DNA from: Corynebacterium kroppenstedtii
Lineage (GTDB): Bacteria > Actinomycetota > Actinomycetes > Mycobacteriales > Mycobacteriaceae
Reading direction: 5' to 3'
Length of the DNA: 64,000 nt
Assembly (NCBI RefSeq): GCF_016894245.1
Contig: NZ_CP069792.1
Coordinates: 558,001 to 622,000, forward strand
The notes below the pieces were generated by a model. The model was not told the DNA's origin, did no database searches, and worked only from the letters and a program-made list of their open reading frames with translations. Shown in pieces: positions 1 to 12,335 of this stretch. The position numbers were made by a program, and so were the translations under genes. Position 1 is the stretch's first letter, and the number at the start of each line of letters is the position of its first letter.

Positions 1-432
1 GCCGAAGGTGCCCTGAATAACGTCTCCTTCACCAACAAGGACGATGGAAGCCACGCTGTCAAGGCCAAGAGCGGTGCTACCGTTCAGGTCAAGGCCGATG
101 GCACCGGGTTCACCGCCGGACAGTACTACACGGTCCGCGCAGGGCTCGTGAAGTCCACCGAGACCAGCAACATCGTGGTCTACACCTGGCAGACATACCG
201 TGCGACCGAGGACGGCAAGATCAACATTGATCTCGGAATCAAGTCGCCCAATAGCACCCAGGCTGGCGAGAAGCTTATCGGTACCGTCAACGTCTACAAC
301 GCCAATGACGTCCGCCAGGACGGCCGTCCTCAGAAGGTTGACAGCAAGTGCGCTCTGATGTGCGAGCGCGTGGCACCTCTTGCCTCGCACAGCGACTTCA
401 ACGACGCCAACTCAACCATTACCTTCGAGTAA
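1..432 (+). CDS. C-terminal part of an exported or surface protein (5' end outside window)
   Basis: The reading frame is open from base 1 and ends with TAA at 430-432, so only the last 143 residues are present. The visible part is rich in Thr, Ser, Asn and Gly with alternating hydrophobic residues, as in Ig-like or beta-sandwich surface modules (for example a GTGFTAGQYYTV segment near residues 35-46). Two Cys lie close together near residues 115-119 and could form a disulfide outside the cell. There is no LPXTG motif or C-terminal membrane anchor, so it is more likely secreted than sortase-anchored. A Rho-independent terminator follows at once. The family is not recognised with certainty. Confidence 0.6.
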   Translation, partial: AEGALNNVSFTNKDDGSHAVKAKSGATVQVKADGTGFTAGQYYTVRAGLVKSTETSNIVVYTWQTYRATEDGKINIDLGIKSPNSTQAGEKLIGTVNVYNANDVRQDGRPQKVDSKCALMCERVAPLASHSDFNDANSTITFE

Positions 433-442
433 CACTCACTCT

Positions 443-468
443 AAACCCCGGCCATGAGGGCGGGGTTT
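443..468 (+). terminator. Rho-independent terminator after the surface-protein gene
   Basis: An AAACCCCG arm pairs with CGGGGTTT across a short loop, 11 bases after the stop codon of the upstream gene. It separates that gene from the two small peptide genes that follow. Confidence 0.7.
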
Positions 469-486
469 CACAACGAAAGGTCACAC

Positions 487-594
487 ATGCCTACTGGTCA
501 GCAGCCTTTTCCCGGGTACTTTGATGAAGACGCAGCCCGCTACGCTGTCAATATCGTCGAATTCATCCTGGATACCATCGGTAAGTTTGTTTAA
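487..594 (+). CDS. 35-residue acidic/amphipathic peptide, function unknown
   Basis: The ATG is preceded by GAAAGG with good spacing, and the frame runs 35 codons to TAA. The peptide begins MPTGQQPFPGYF, and its second half can form an amphipathic helix (VNIVEFILDTIGKFV). It lies 42 bases before a second small peptide gene that also has a good ribosome-binding site, so the two look co-transcribed. Corynebacterial PorA/PorH channel proteins are similarly short, lack signal peptides and are encoded in pairs; the resemblance is in size, helix character and arrangement only. Function is inferred weakly. Confidence 0.5.
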   Translation: MPTGQQPFPGYFDEDAARYAVNIVEFILDTIGKFV

Positions 595-636
595 AAACAA
601 CCCACATTCCAGCTAACCCGAGTGAAAGGGGACTAT

Positions 637-819
637 ATGAACTTCGACTACTCCAAGGCGACAGACGCAGCGTCCGCAATGGATGACACTGTTAACTCTG
701 GCTCCAAAGCCTCAGATCTCGGTGGACAGATTGATGCTAACACCATCGCTGGCTGGTTCGGAGACATCTCAGGGCTAGCATCCAACATTGTCAAGCTCGT
801 GGGAGCCCTTATCAAGTAA
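637..819 (+). CDS. 60-residue amphipathic peptide, PorA/PorH-like in character
   Basis: The start ATG at 637 follows a strong GAAAGGGG Shine-Dalgarno; an in-frame GTG at 622 lies in front of that site and is less likely. The product starts MNFDYSKATDAASAMDD and ends with a hydrophobic/amphipathic helix (ISGLASNIVKLVGALIK). It has no Cys and no signal peptide. Together with the 35-residue peptide upstream it forms a tandem of very small proteins, the arrangement known for the two-component cell-wall channels PorH and PorA of Corynebacterium. Homology cannot be shown here; other options are a modulin-like or bacteriocin-like peptide. Confidence 0.55.
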   Translation: MNFDYSKATDAASAMDDTVNSGSKASDLGGQIDANTIAGWFGDISGLASNIVKLVGALIK

Positions 820-1014
820 CATCGTCGCGCCGTAGCCACCCTCGCCAATCGCTCAGGCAGTGGGACAGCGTTCAGCACTGGTCAACGCACATTCCTGCGG
901 GTACCAGGGTTGATCGACTGTGTTGCTCGGGCTTTCGCCTTAACGTACCCAGACTACGGCGCAAGACTAGCGTGAGTGCTGCTTTTATCCTTTCCAGCGC
1001 TCACCATGCGCCCC

Positions 1015-1076
1015 TCCCTCCGGCGACGGAAACAATGGCGTTCTCTACCAGAGAATGACGTCGCCGCCGGGAGGGA
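1015..1076 (+). terminator. Long GC-rich hairpin, probable terminator of the small-peptide operon
   Basis: In the 388-base gap between the small peptide gene and ohr, TCCCTCC-GGCGACG pairs with CGTCGCC-(GCCG bulge)-GGAGGGA, followed by TTTG. The loop itself contains a small hairpin. The position fits termination of the peptide genes, about 195 bases downstream of them. Confidence 0.5.
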
Positions 1077-1109
1077 TTTGTGTCTATAAGCACTTCCTTA
1101 TACTTAATT

Positions 1110-1157
1110 AAGCGCCTCAGTGGCAGATACGCAATCGATCTCTCCACTGAGGCGCTT
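1110..1157. repeat. Perfect 14-bp inverted repeat with 20-base loop
   Basis: AAGCGCCTCAGTGG at 1110-1123 is repeated exactly in inverted orientation at 1144-1157. It lies between convergent transcription units (small peptides on +, ohr on -) and may act as a bidirectional terminator, although no long T-run follows on either strand. Confidence 0.6.
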
Positions 1158-1207
1158 GCATTATGTGCGCTCGCTGCCCTGCTTCTCGGCAGTGGCCACG
1201 CTCATCG

Positions 1208-1639
1208 CTATCCCACGTGAGCTCTTACAACCGTTTCACTATCCCCACGGAACGCTTTGGAGTATGGGCACATAGCATCGGCTTTCTCTGCAAGCTCACG
1301 TGCTTGATCATCAGAAACACCGAAAAGAGTCACATCTAGCGTGGCGTTAATCTTGAAACCGCCGTCTTTGTCATCCTTTACCAACGAGCACTCAACGGCG
1401 ACTTCTGGAGCCTTGCTCACATCGACACCACTCTGTTTCGTGATCATCTGGAGTGCACTGTTGAAACAGGCGGCCCACCCCGCTGCGACCAGCTGTTCAG
1501 GGTTAGTCCCGTCACCAGACCCTCCCATCTCCTTCGGAGGGCGAACGTCCAAATCAATATGGCCGTCATCGCTAGCTACGTGGCCATCCCGGCCACCACC
1601 AGTTGAAGTTACGCGTGCGGTATATAAAGCGTCAGACAT
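1208..1639 (-). CDS. ohr: Organic hydroperoxide resistance protein (OsmC/Ohr family)
   Basis: This is a cytoplasmic thiol peroxidase that reduces organic hydroperoxides with a two-cysteine mechanism. The 143-residue product has the Ohr signatures GGGRDGHVASDDG near the N-terminus, GTNPEQL, a first reactive Cys in AACFNSAL and the second in CPYSKAFRG, all in normal order, and its length is typical of the family. The start ATG at 1639 is chosen because AGGAG lies just upstream; a longer reading starting at 1678 has no such site. It sits downstream of katA on the same strand but is separated from it by a terminator hairpin, so the two may respond to oxidants independently. No ohrR regulator is seen next to it. 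Confidence 0.92.
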   Translation of the reverse strand: MSDALYTARVTSTGGGRDGHVASDDGHIDLDVRPPKEMGGSGDGTNPEQLVAAGWAACFNSALQMITKQSGVDVSKAPEVAVECSLVKDDKDGGFKINATLDVTLFGVSDDQARELAEKADAMCPYSKAFRGDSETVVRAHVG

Positions 1640-1688
1640 ACAACTCCTAACATCGTCGTCAGTATGAAACACCACCAACGGTACGCGG

Positions 1689-1733
1689 AAACCCCGATCT
1701 CTTCACCCACGTGAAAGCAAGATCGGGGTTTTT
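1689..1733 (-). terminator. Terminator between katA and ohr
   Basis: AAACCCCGATCT pairs perfectly with AGATCGGGGTTT around an 18-20-base loop. It ends katA transcription on the minus strand; on the plus strand the hairpin is followed by a T-run, so it may be bidirectional. Confidence 0.7.
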
Positions 1734-1785
1734 CGCTACAGCTGATCACGCTACACAGTAAAACTGGAGGTCCGAATTATGCGGA

Positions 1786-3447
1786 TTATGCCTGCTGAGA
1801 GGCAGTAAAACGCTTTTCGACTTCTGCACCCAACCATTCATCAACGTGAGTCCAATAATTAAAAGCCTGCTTAGCGACTTGATCGGAAACACCAGCCATC
1901 GCCCCAACAATGTTGTTAGCCAAACGATCACGGGCGGCATCATCCATAACGTCGCGAACGAGGGCCCCAGCCTGGGAGAAATCATCGTCCTCCGGGTGAC
2001 GGACATAAGCGCCGCGAGTTAAATCGCCGCCATAGTTGTCGTCCCAGAGGCCCAGTTCTTCAGCTGCACCTAAGCCAGACTCCTGACCGCGGCCAAAACC
2101 GTACTTCGACTCACCGGGCGCAATGTCGCTCTGCACCGTACCGGTGCCCTCTGCGTCGGTACCGTCGACATCCATGTACCCACCGCCACGTTCAAAGCGG
2201 TTCGGCGAATACGTCGGCTCAGAAGCCGGCGGGAAGTCGTACACAGCGGCGCCATCTTTGGCGTAGCTGTTCACCGGGCACACTGGCTTATTAACCGGAA
2301 TCTGGTCAGCATTCACACCGAGGCGGTAACGCTTCGCATCGGCGTAAGCGAAGGCCCGGGAGAGCAGCATCTTATCCGGCGACAGTCCGATCCCAGGGAC
2401 CAGATTCGACGGCTCAAATGCCGCGGATTCAATCTGCGCAAAGAAGTTCTCCGGGTTCCGGTTCAGCGTGAAGTGCCCCACCGGAATCAGCGGATAATCT
2501 TTTTGGCTCCACGTCTTCGTCAAATCGAACGGGTTGACCTTGTAGCCAGCAGCTTCCTCCAGGGGCATGATCTGCACTTTGACGTCCCACGTCGGGTAGT
2601 CACCGCGCTCGATTGCCGCGTACAGATCCTCGCGGTGGCTGTCAGCATCTTCGCCGACCAGTTTCGCAGCCTCCTCGTCGGTAAGGAAGTCCCATCCCTG
2701 GCGGGTCTTGAAGTGGTACTTGATCCAGAACCGCTCCCCTTTAGCGTTGATCCACTGGTAGGTGTGGGAGCCGAAGCCGTCCATATTGCGGAAGGTCTTC
2801 GGGATTCCGCGGTCGCCCATCAAGTAGGTCACCTGGTGTGCGCTCTCTGGGGTGCGCGTCCAGAAGTCCCAGCGCATGTCGGCATCGATCGTGCCGCGCC
2901 CCGCGAGACGCTTCTGGGAGCGGATGAAGTCCGGGAATTTGATTCCATCCCGGAAGAAGAAAATCGGGGTGTTATTGCCAACGAGGTCGTAATTGCCCTC
3001 ATTGGTGTAGAACTTCAAGGCAAAGCCACGAACATCGCGCCAAGCGTCCGGGCTACCTTTCTCTCCGGCGACGGTCGAGAAACGGGCGAGCATGGGGGTG
3101 ACACGCCCCGGCTGGAACAGATCCGCCTTCGTGTACTGCGATACGTCTTCCGTGATAGTGAGCTCACCGAATGCGCCGGACCCCTTCGCGTGGACAACAC
3201 GCTCTGGAATCCGCTCACGGTTGAAGTGCGCCAATTTTTCCACCAGCGACACATCGTGCAAGGCAATGGGGCCTTCACGCCCCACCGTCACGCTGTGTTC
3301 CTCAGATGCGTTCGGAGCGCCGTTAACCCGGGTTGAGATGCTCCGCCCATCGGCTTGCGGGGCGCCATGCCCGGTGACGGGACACACTCCGCGTTGTGCA
3401 ACATCGTCCGAGGTAAAACGCTGATCGTGCGAACTATCGTTCGACAT
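1786..3447 (-). CDS. katA: Monofunctional haem catalase
   Basis: The enzyme dismutates hydrogen peroxide to water and oxygen in the cytoplasm. The 553-residue protein shows the catalase active-site segment [15 protein letters not shown] with the distal His at about residue 86, the distal Asn in VGNNTPIFF, and the proximal Tyr ligand segment [14 protein letters not shown] near residue 370. Length and the absence of a C-terminal flavodoxin-like domain fit the small-subunit clade plus a modest C-terminal extension. The ATG is preceded by GGAGGAT. The gene is divergent from sigC with about 200 bases between them, the arrangement also known in C. glutamicum, where these genes form part of the lysC–asd–sigC–katA neighbourhood. 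Confidence 0.97.
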   Translation of the reverse strand: MSNDSSHDQRFTSDDVAQRGVCPVTGHGAPQADGRSISTRVNGAPNASEEHSVTVGREGPIALHDVSLVEKLAHFNRERIPERVVHAKGSGAFGELTITEDVSQYTKADLFQPGRVTPMLARFSTVAGEKGSPDAWRDVRGFALKFYTNEGNYDLVGNNTPIFFFRDGIKFPDFIRSQKRLAGRGTIDADMRWDFWTRTPESAHQVTYLMGDRGIPKTFRNMDGFGSHTYQWINAKGERFWIKYHFKTRQGWDFLTDEEAAKLVGEDADSHREDLYAAIERGDYPTWDVKVQIMPLEEAAGYKVNPFDLTKTWSQKDYPLIPVGHFTLNRNPENFFAQIESAAFEPSNLVPGIGLSPDKMLLSRAFAYADAKRYRLGVNADQIPVNKPVCPVNSYAKDGAAVYDFPPASEPTYSPNRFERGGGYMDVDGTDAEGTGTVQSDIAPGESKYGFGRGQESGLGAAEELGLWDDNYGGDLTRGAYVRHPEDDDFSQAGALVRDVMDDAARDRLANNIVGAMAGVSDQVAKQAFNYWTHVDEWLGAEVEKRFTASQQA

Positions 3448-3651
3448 GGATCCTCCTTCTCATGTGGCGGGCTCATGTCGTCGTCATTCAGGGGTGAAGA
3501 GCCCACCAGTGGTGTGTTACATGTTTAACTGTACCCTATTAAAGTTCTTTCCGCCTAGAGGTTTTTAAGATTAATATGGGGTGAATCCATAGCCTTCCTA
3601 CAGACCCCTGGTAGAAGTGACTTTCTCACTCACATTGGTAAGGTGAATACC

Positions 3652-4260
3652 GTGACAAGACATGACAAGGACGACGCACGCGTCACAGCATTAGCTCTCC
3701 GTGCCGGCCAAGGGGATCGGGCCGCGCTCACCGAGTTCATCCGACGCACCCAAAAGGACGTCTGGCGTCTCCTTGCTCACCTTGCCGACACAGACCGCGC
3801 CGACGACCTCACCCAAGAGACCTATCTGCGCATCATCTCTGCATTGCCGACGTTTGCGGGCCGCTCAAGCGCCCGCACGTGGCTGCTCTCGGTTGCACGT
3901 CGGGTGTGGGTGGATAGCGTCCGGCACGACATGGCTCGTCCGCGCTCCACCGGGACAGAATGGGAAACGGTGGCTGATCAACACACGGCGACGAATACTG
4001 CCGCCAGCAGTTCCTGGTCGGACTGGGTCGATGTACAGCTCCTCATGGAGAATTTAGACCCCGACCGTCGAGAAGCGCTCATCCTGACGCAAGTCTTGGG
4101 ATACACCTACGACGAAGCAGCGACGATCGTCGGTGTTCGTGTGGGAACAATCAGGTCGCGGGTAGCTCGGGCACGTGCTGACCTGATCGACGCAACATCA
4201 AACCACGCAGCGAAAAAGCACCGTCACCTCAGCGCTGTGCAGGAACGCGCACACGGATAA
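3652..4260 (+). CDS. sigC: ECF-type RNA polymerase sigma factor SigC
   Basis: A group 4 sigma factor of about 202 residues. Region 2 is visible as LLAHLADTDRADDLTQETYL followed by the RSSARTWLLSVARRVWVD core-binding helices, and region 4 as REALILTQVLGYTYDEAATI with VRVGTIRSRVARAR as the DNA-recognition helix. No membrane anchor or adjacent anti-sigma gene is present, which matches corynebacterial SigC, known from C. glutamicum to control the cytochrome bd branch and to respond to haem/copper stress. GTG at 3652 follows AAGGTG; an in-frame GTG at 3643 is an alternative start. It is flanked by katA and asd as in other corynebacteria. Confidence 0.9.
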   Translation: MTRHDKDDARVTALALRAGQGDRAALTEFIRRTQKDVWRLLAHLADTDRADDLTQETYLRIISALPTFAGRSSARTWLLSVARRVWVDSVRHDMARPRSTGTEWETVADQHTATNTAASSSWSDWVDVQLLMENLDPDRREALILTQVLGYTYDEAATIVGVRVGTIRSRVARARADLIDATSNHAAKKHRHLSAVQERAHG

Positions 4261-4288
4261 GCCCCAGTCGCACGCAAAAGCTGGTGCA

Positions 4289-4336
4289 GAACTCCCCAAA
4301 TCTCCTCACCCCCCGCACACAGGTGGGGCGAGTTCC
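4289..4336. terminator. Imperfect hairpin between convergent sigC and asd
   Basis: GAACTCCCC near 4289 can pair with GGGGCGAGTTC near 4325-4335, and lies exactly between the two convergent stop codons. The stem is imperfect and the T-run is short, so this is tentative. Confidence 0.35.
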
Positions 4337-4337
4337 T

Positions 4338-6835
<2,498 letters not shown>

Positions 6836-6965
6836 CAGGTTCTGCCTTTCCTCATCCGCTCTGGCCACGTGAAGGAACCATCATGGATATGAAACCATCA
6901 ATAACCGACACGACACGTGTGGCCTTGAGGATACCTCAACCATCAAGCAGCTAAATTGATGGGCG

Positions 6966-7814
6966 ATGCATAACAACGCCCTTGCTATCCTTTTCGCCCT
7001 TGCCTCCGCGCTGACGATCGCGTGGGGCACTGTCGTTCGTCACCGAATAGCAGAAGAAGTACCTAATGACGACGACGGCGGCGCGCCCATTTTAACCGTG
7101 ATTACCAAACCTCTGTGGTGGACGGGCACGTTCTGTGCGCTGGGTGGATACGGCCTGCAAGTCATCGCGTTGGCCTTCGGAACACTGCTGGTAGTGCAGC
7201 CCATTCTCGTGTTATCGCTCATGTTTACGCTCCCGCTGTCCGCGCGGTATGACGGACGTCGGGTGTCTTTATCGGAAATGACATGGGCAGGCCTCCTGAC
7301 GGCGGCGGTCGCCATTCTGGTGATCCTCGGCCGTCCCATCCCCGGGGGGACGCACCCCTCACTAATGACGTGGATTCTTGCCGTCACGACAGGAATCGTG
7401 GTGCTCACCGCTATCGACAGATTTGCCTACCGTCAGATTCGGCGTGAACAAGCATTACTTCTTGGAGTGGTCACGGGTGCTGTGTTCGGATACGTCGCTG
7501 TGTTTTCCAAAGCTGCGATTGACGTCTTTGTTCAAGACGGAATTGTCGGAGGGCTTCTTGCCTGGCAAACTTATGCCCTCATCATCGGAGCGACCATCGG
7601 AACAGCCGTCCAACAATCGTCGTTCAACGCAGGCGCGCTGAAGAATTCGTTGCCAGCGATGACCATCACAGAACCTATTGTCGCGTTTAGCTTGGGCTAC
7701 ATCGTGTTGGGCGAATCTTTCCAAGTCCACGGCATGGGATGGATAGTCATGGCCATCGCTCTGCTTGTGATGATTGTGTCCACCACAGTGCTATCCCGCA
7801 AAGGCGTCGATTAG
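6966..7814 (+). CDS. DMT-superfamily (EamA-like) membrane transporter
   Basis: A 282-residue integral membrane protein with about nine hydrophobic segments spread over the whole length and short charged loops, typical of small drug/metabolite exporters of the DMT superfamily. A Gly/Ala-rich first helix (AILFALASALTIAWG) and a C-terminal repeat half (PIVAFSLGYIVLGESF) correspond to the internal duplication of this family, the latter resembling the EamA signature. No Shine-Dalgarno precedes the ATG, so it may be translated from a leaderless mRNA. It lies divergently from lysC, in the position occupied by a similar gene beside lysC/leuA in C. glutamicum. The substrate is unknown; amino-acid or metabolite export is a guess from context. 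Confidence 0.8.
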   Translation: MHNNALAILFALASALTIAWGTVVRHRIAEEVPNDDDGGAPILTVITKPLWWTGTFCALGGYGLQVIALAFGTLLVVQPILVLSLMFTLPLSARYDGRRVSLSEMTWAGLLTAAVAILVILGRPIPGGTHPSLMTWILAVTTGIVVLTAIDRFAYRQIRREQALLLGVVTGAVFGYVAVFSKAAIDVFVQDGIVGGLLAWQTYALIIGATIGTAVQQSSFNAGALKNSLPAMTITEPIVAFSLGYIVLGESFQVHGMGWIVMAIALLVMIVSTTVLSRKGVD

Positions 7815-7847
7815 TCGGCAGATCTAGTCGATTAGTCGACAGATCTA
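7806..7847. repeat. Tandem 21-bp duplication across the stop codon of the DMT gene
   Basis: Two consecutive 21-base units (7806-7826 and 7827-7847) differ at one base. Each contains GTCGATTAG, so the stop codon of the transporter gene is itself duplicated. The second unit lies just upstream of the leuA leader region. Confidence 0.85.
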
Positions 7848-7894
7848 TTTGTCATAATCCCTCACACACTGAGTAACCGTGCTACGGTTTTCAT

Positions 7895-7944
7895 ATGCGT
7901 TCTTTGAGCGGAACATCTAGCTGCGCGGCTCTCCTCCTTATGTG

Positions 7945-7966
<22 letters not shown>
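7895..7966 (+). CDS. leuL: leuA leader peptide
   Basis: A 23-codon frame beginning MRSLSGTSSC contains three consecutive leucine codons (CTC CTC CTT at 7931-7939) plus an earlier TTG, and stops at TAA 7964-7966, 77 bases before leuA. A short Leu-rich leader directly upstream of leuA is the hallmark of ribosome-mediated leucine attenuation, which has been predicted for actinobacterial leuA genes. No Shine-Dalgarno precedes its ATG; a TACGGT -10-like element at 7883-7888 would place the transcript start almost on the ATG, suggesting a leaderless leader peptide. Confidence 0.75.
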
Positions 7967-9885
<1,919 letters not shown>

Positions 9886-9887
9886 AG

Positions 9888-11494
9888 CTACTTCAGGAGC
9901 CGGAGTTTTTGCCCGACACCGAGAAGCCTTCCCATGATGGTGGCGTACAACTTCCGGCTGAGGAAACGTGGGCCACGGACCGGCATCCCCCGCATCTCCA
10001 CGATGGTGTGAGACTCGGTGTACTTCAGGAGCCCCTCCGCCCCGTGCCTGCGGGACATCCCAGAGTCTTTGACGCCGCCGAGAGGCGCGTCGACCGTCGA
10101 CCATGCCGCCGCATAACCGTCATTAATATTGATCGTTCCTGACTCAACACGACGCGCAATGCTCCATGCTGTGTCAGAGGGGCCGACGACGGAGGCATTT
10201 AACCCATAGTTCGTGTCATTTGCCCGGGTGAGCGCGTCGTCCACGTTGTCGACCTTCTCAACATAAACAACCGGGCCAAAAACTTCCTCGCGTTTTAATC
10301 TCATGTCATCCGACACCCCCTCAAGCACGGTGGGTTCGTAGAAACATGGGCCAAGGTCCGGGCGAGCCCGCCCACCGGCAAGAACGCGGGCACCCTTCTC
10401 ACGCGCTTCTGCAACAAAAGACTCCACCGTGGCGAGTTGCTGCTGACTGACCAATGACCCCATCGTGACGGACCAATCGAACCCGGCGCCGAGTTTCATG
10501 CGGTTAACTTCAGTGGTAAAAGCACTGACGAACTCGTCGTAAATGTCCCGGACAACATATATTCTTTCGATGGACACACAGAGCTGTCCCGAGTTGGAAA
10601 AACATGCATTCACCGCACACGAGGCTGCCCGGCGTGCGTCGGCATCCCCCACTATGATCATCGGGTTTTTCCGCCCAATTCTGCGGAAAAGCCGACTAAC
10701 CGGTGCCCTACGTGTTCGCCTAGACGCTGGCCGGTTTTCGTCGATCCGGTGAACATCAAGTAATCGCACTCATCGGCAATGGCAGATCCCACGACGCGTC
10801 CTTCGCCGGTGACAATCTGGATGACGTCGTCAGGTAGTCCGGCATCCTTGAGCAGCTGAAGGCAGATGAGCGAACAAAACGGTGTATCTGAATCCGGCTT
10901 AGCCACCACCGTATTTCCTGCGGCAATGGCTGCTAGAGCATCAGATATTCCGAGGGTAAGGGGGTAATTCCATGGGGTAATTTGCCCCACCACCCCCTTC
11001 GGCGAGTGATACTCGCGCGCTTTTCCTAGCACGGGAATGCCCGCTGCCCGACGGGCAGGACGCATCAGTTTTTCGGCCGAGTTTGCGTAATAGCGGGCGT
11101 TATTCGCGACATCCATCACCTCGTCGAAGGCTGAGGAGCGGTCCTTCCCCGTTTCCAACTGGATGATGTCGAGTAAAAGGTCACGCTTCTTCAACACAAG
11201 GTCGTGGAAGCGTATGAGTATTCTTTTGCGCTGATCAAAGTGGGTGGTGCGCCATGTTTTCTGCACCTCGCGGGCGCGTCGAAAAGCGTGAGCAACGTCA
11301 GATGCGGTGCCGATACCCACCCAGCCGACGGTGGTTCCGTCCCACGGATTCTCCACGTTGTGCCTCTTTTCGGTAGCAACACTTCCGGTGGTGGTGTTGA
11401 CGGTGAGCGCACGAAGTTCCGCCGCGAGCTCGTCGGGCAGAGGGCCCTCTGACAGACGGTCTGGAAGCAACGTGGAACATTTGGGTGCAAACAT
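9888..11494 (-). pseudogene. gabD2: Succinate-semialdehyde dehydrogenase (GabD2-like) interrupted by a frameshift
   Basis: Two overlapping minus-strand frames together give one complete aldehyde dehydrogenase. The N-terminal frame runs through the NAD-binding segment (SPKGVVGQITPWNYP) to GFSAELGGK and then reads TR and a stop at 10658. The C-terminal frame resumes with NPMIIVGDADARRAA and carries the catalytic Cys in SNSGQLCVSIER. The junction is an A5 run (T's at 10666-10670 on +) where six A would restore GGK-NP, the normal family sequence. Causes could be a sequencing error, slippage-based expression, a phase-variable tract or true inactivation. Similarity to M. tuberculosis GabD2 is strong along the whole length. 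Start is ATG at 11494; GTG at 11542 is an alternative that abuts the divergent SDR gene. Confidence 0.8.
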
Positions 11495-11542
11495 ATTTCG
11501 AAGTGTACGCGAGGAGTACCCGAAAAAGGTTAGATTGGTCAC

Positions 11543-12325
11543 ATGAATACTTCACAACAGAAAAGTATTTTTATCTCAGGTGGGGCATCGGGCATCGGTC
11601 GCGAAGTCGCACTCCGATTCCACGCGGAAGGCTGGATTGTCGGTGTGTACGATATCGACGCGACTGCCCTCGAAAAACTGTCCCACGATTATCCCGACAT
11701 CATCATCGGTGAACTCGATGTCACCAACTACAACCAGTGGGAGGACGCGCTGGCACACTTCACTACACACACCGGTGGGCGGCTGGATGTGCTCGATAAT
11801 AACGCCGGCATCATCGGTGATCACGACATCATCGACCAATCCCCCGAGATCATCAAAAAGCAGTGCGACATCAACTGCACCGGCGTCATGCATGGAGCAC
11901 GGGCCGCACATCCGTACCTGTCACGCACACCCGGCGCGCACCTGGTGAACATGGGTTCCGCGGCAGCACTCTACGGCCAACCGCATATCGCGCCGTACTC
12001 TGCGTCCAAGTTCTTCGTCACTGGGTTCACTCAGGCGCTGGATCTTGAGTGGAGGGAAAACAAGATCCGCGTTGTTGCTCTTCAACCGCTATGGGCACAA
12101 ACCGCTCTTGCCGACGTCGATGCCGCGTCGACGAAGCGACTCGGAGTGCGTATCACGCCGGAACACGTGGCCGAGGTTGTGTGGAAAGCTGTTCACCCCG
12201 CGAATTTCTTTGAGCGGCAGCGGCATTTTTACTCCGCGTCAGGCCTTGACCTCACGCTGCGCTATCTGATCCGCCTTGTTCCGTCATTCGTTACCCGAAA
12301 CGTCAACAAGTTCGTCGCCGGGTAG
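11543..12325 (+). CDS. Short-chain dehydrogenase/reductase (SDR)
   Basis: A 260-residue classical SDR. The Rossmann cofactor motif is GGASGIGREVA at residues 13-23, the structural motif is DNNAGI near residue 89, and the catalytic Tyr/Lys pair is in YSASKFF, preceded by the Ser in NMGSAAALYG. The acidic residues after beta-2 (YDIDATAL) suggest preference for NAD(H). The substrate is unknown. The gene is divergent from the broken gabD2, with the two possible start codons nearly touching, and it is followed 10 bases later by the DnaQ-like gene. Confidence 0.88.
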   Translation: MNTSQQKSIFISGGASGIGREVALRFHAEGWIVGVYDIDATALEKLSHDYPDIIIGELDVTNYNQWEDALAHFTTHTGGRLDVLDNNAGIIGDHDIIDQSPEIIKKQCDINCTGVMHGARAAHPYLSRTPGAHLVNMGSAAALYGQPHIAPYSASKFFVTGFTQALDLEWRENKIRVVALQPLWAQTALADVDAASTKRLGVRITPEHVAEVVWKAVHPANFFERQRHFYSASGLDLTLRYLIRLVPSFVTRNVNKFVAG

Positions 12326-12335
12326 CATATCGGGC

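Noticed and set aside
2473..3336. Long + strand open frame opposite katA
   Set aside because: It is the antisense shadow of a clear catalase gene and has no family features.
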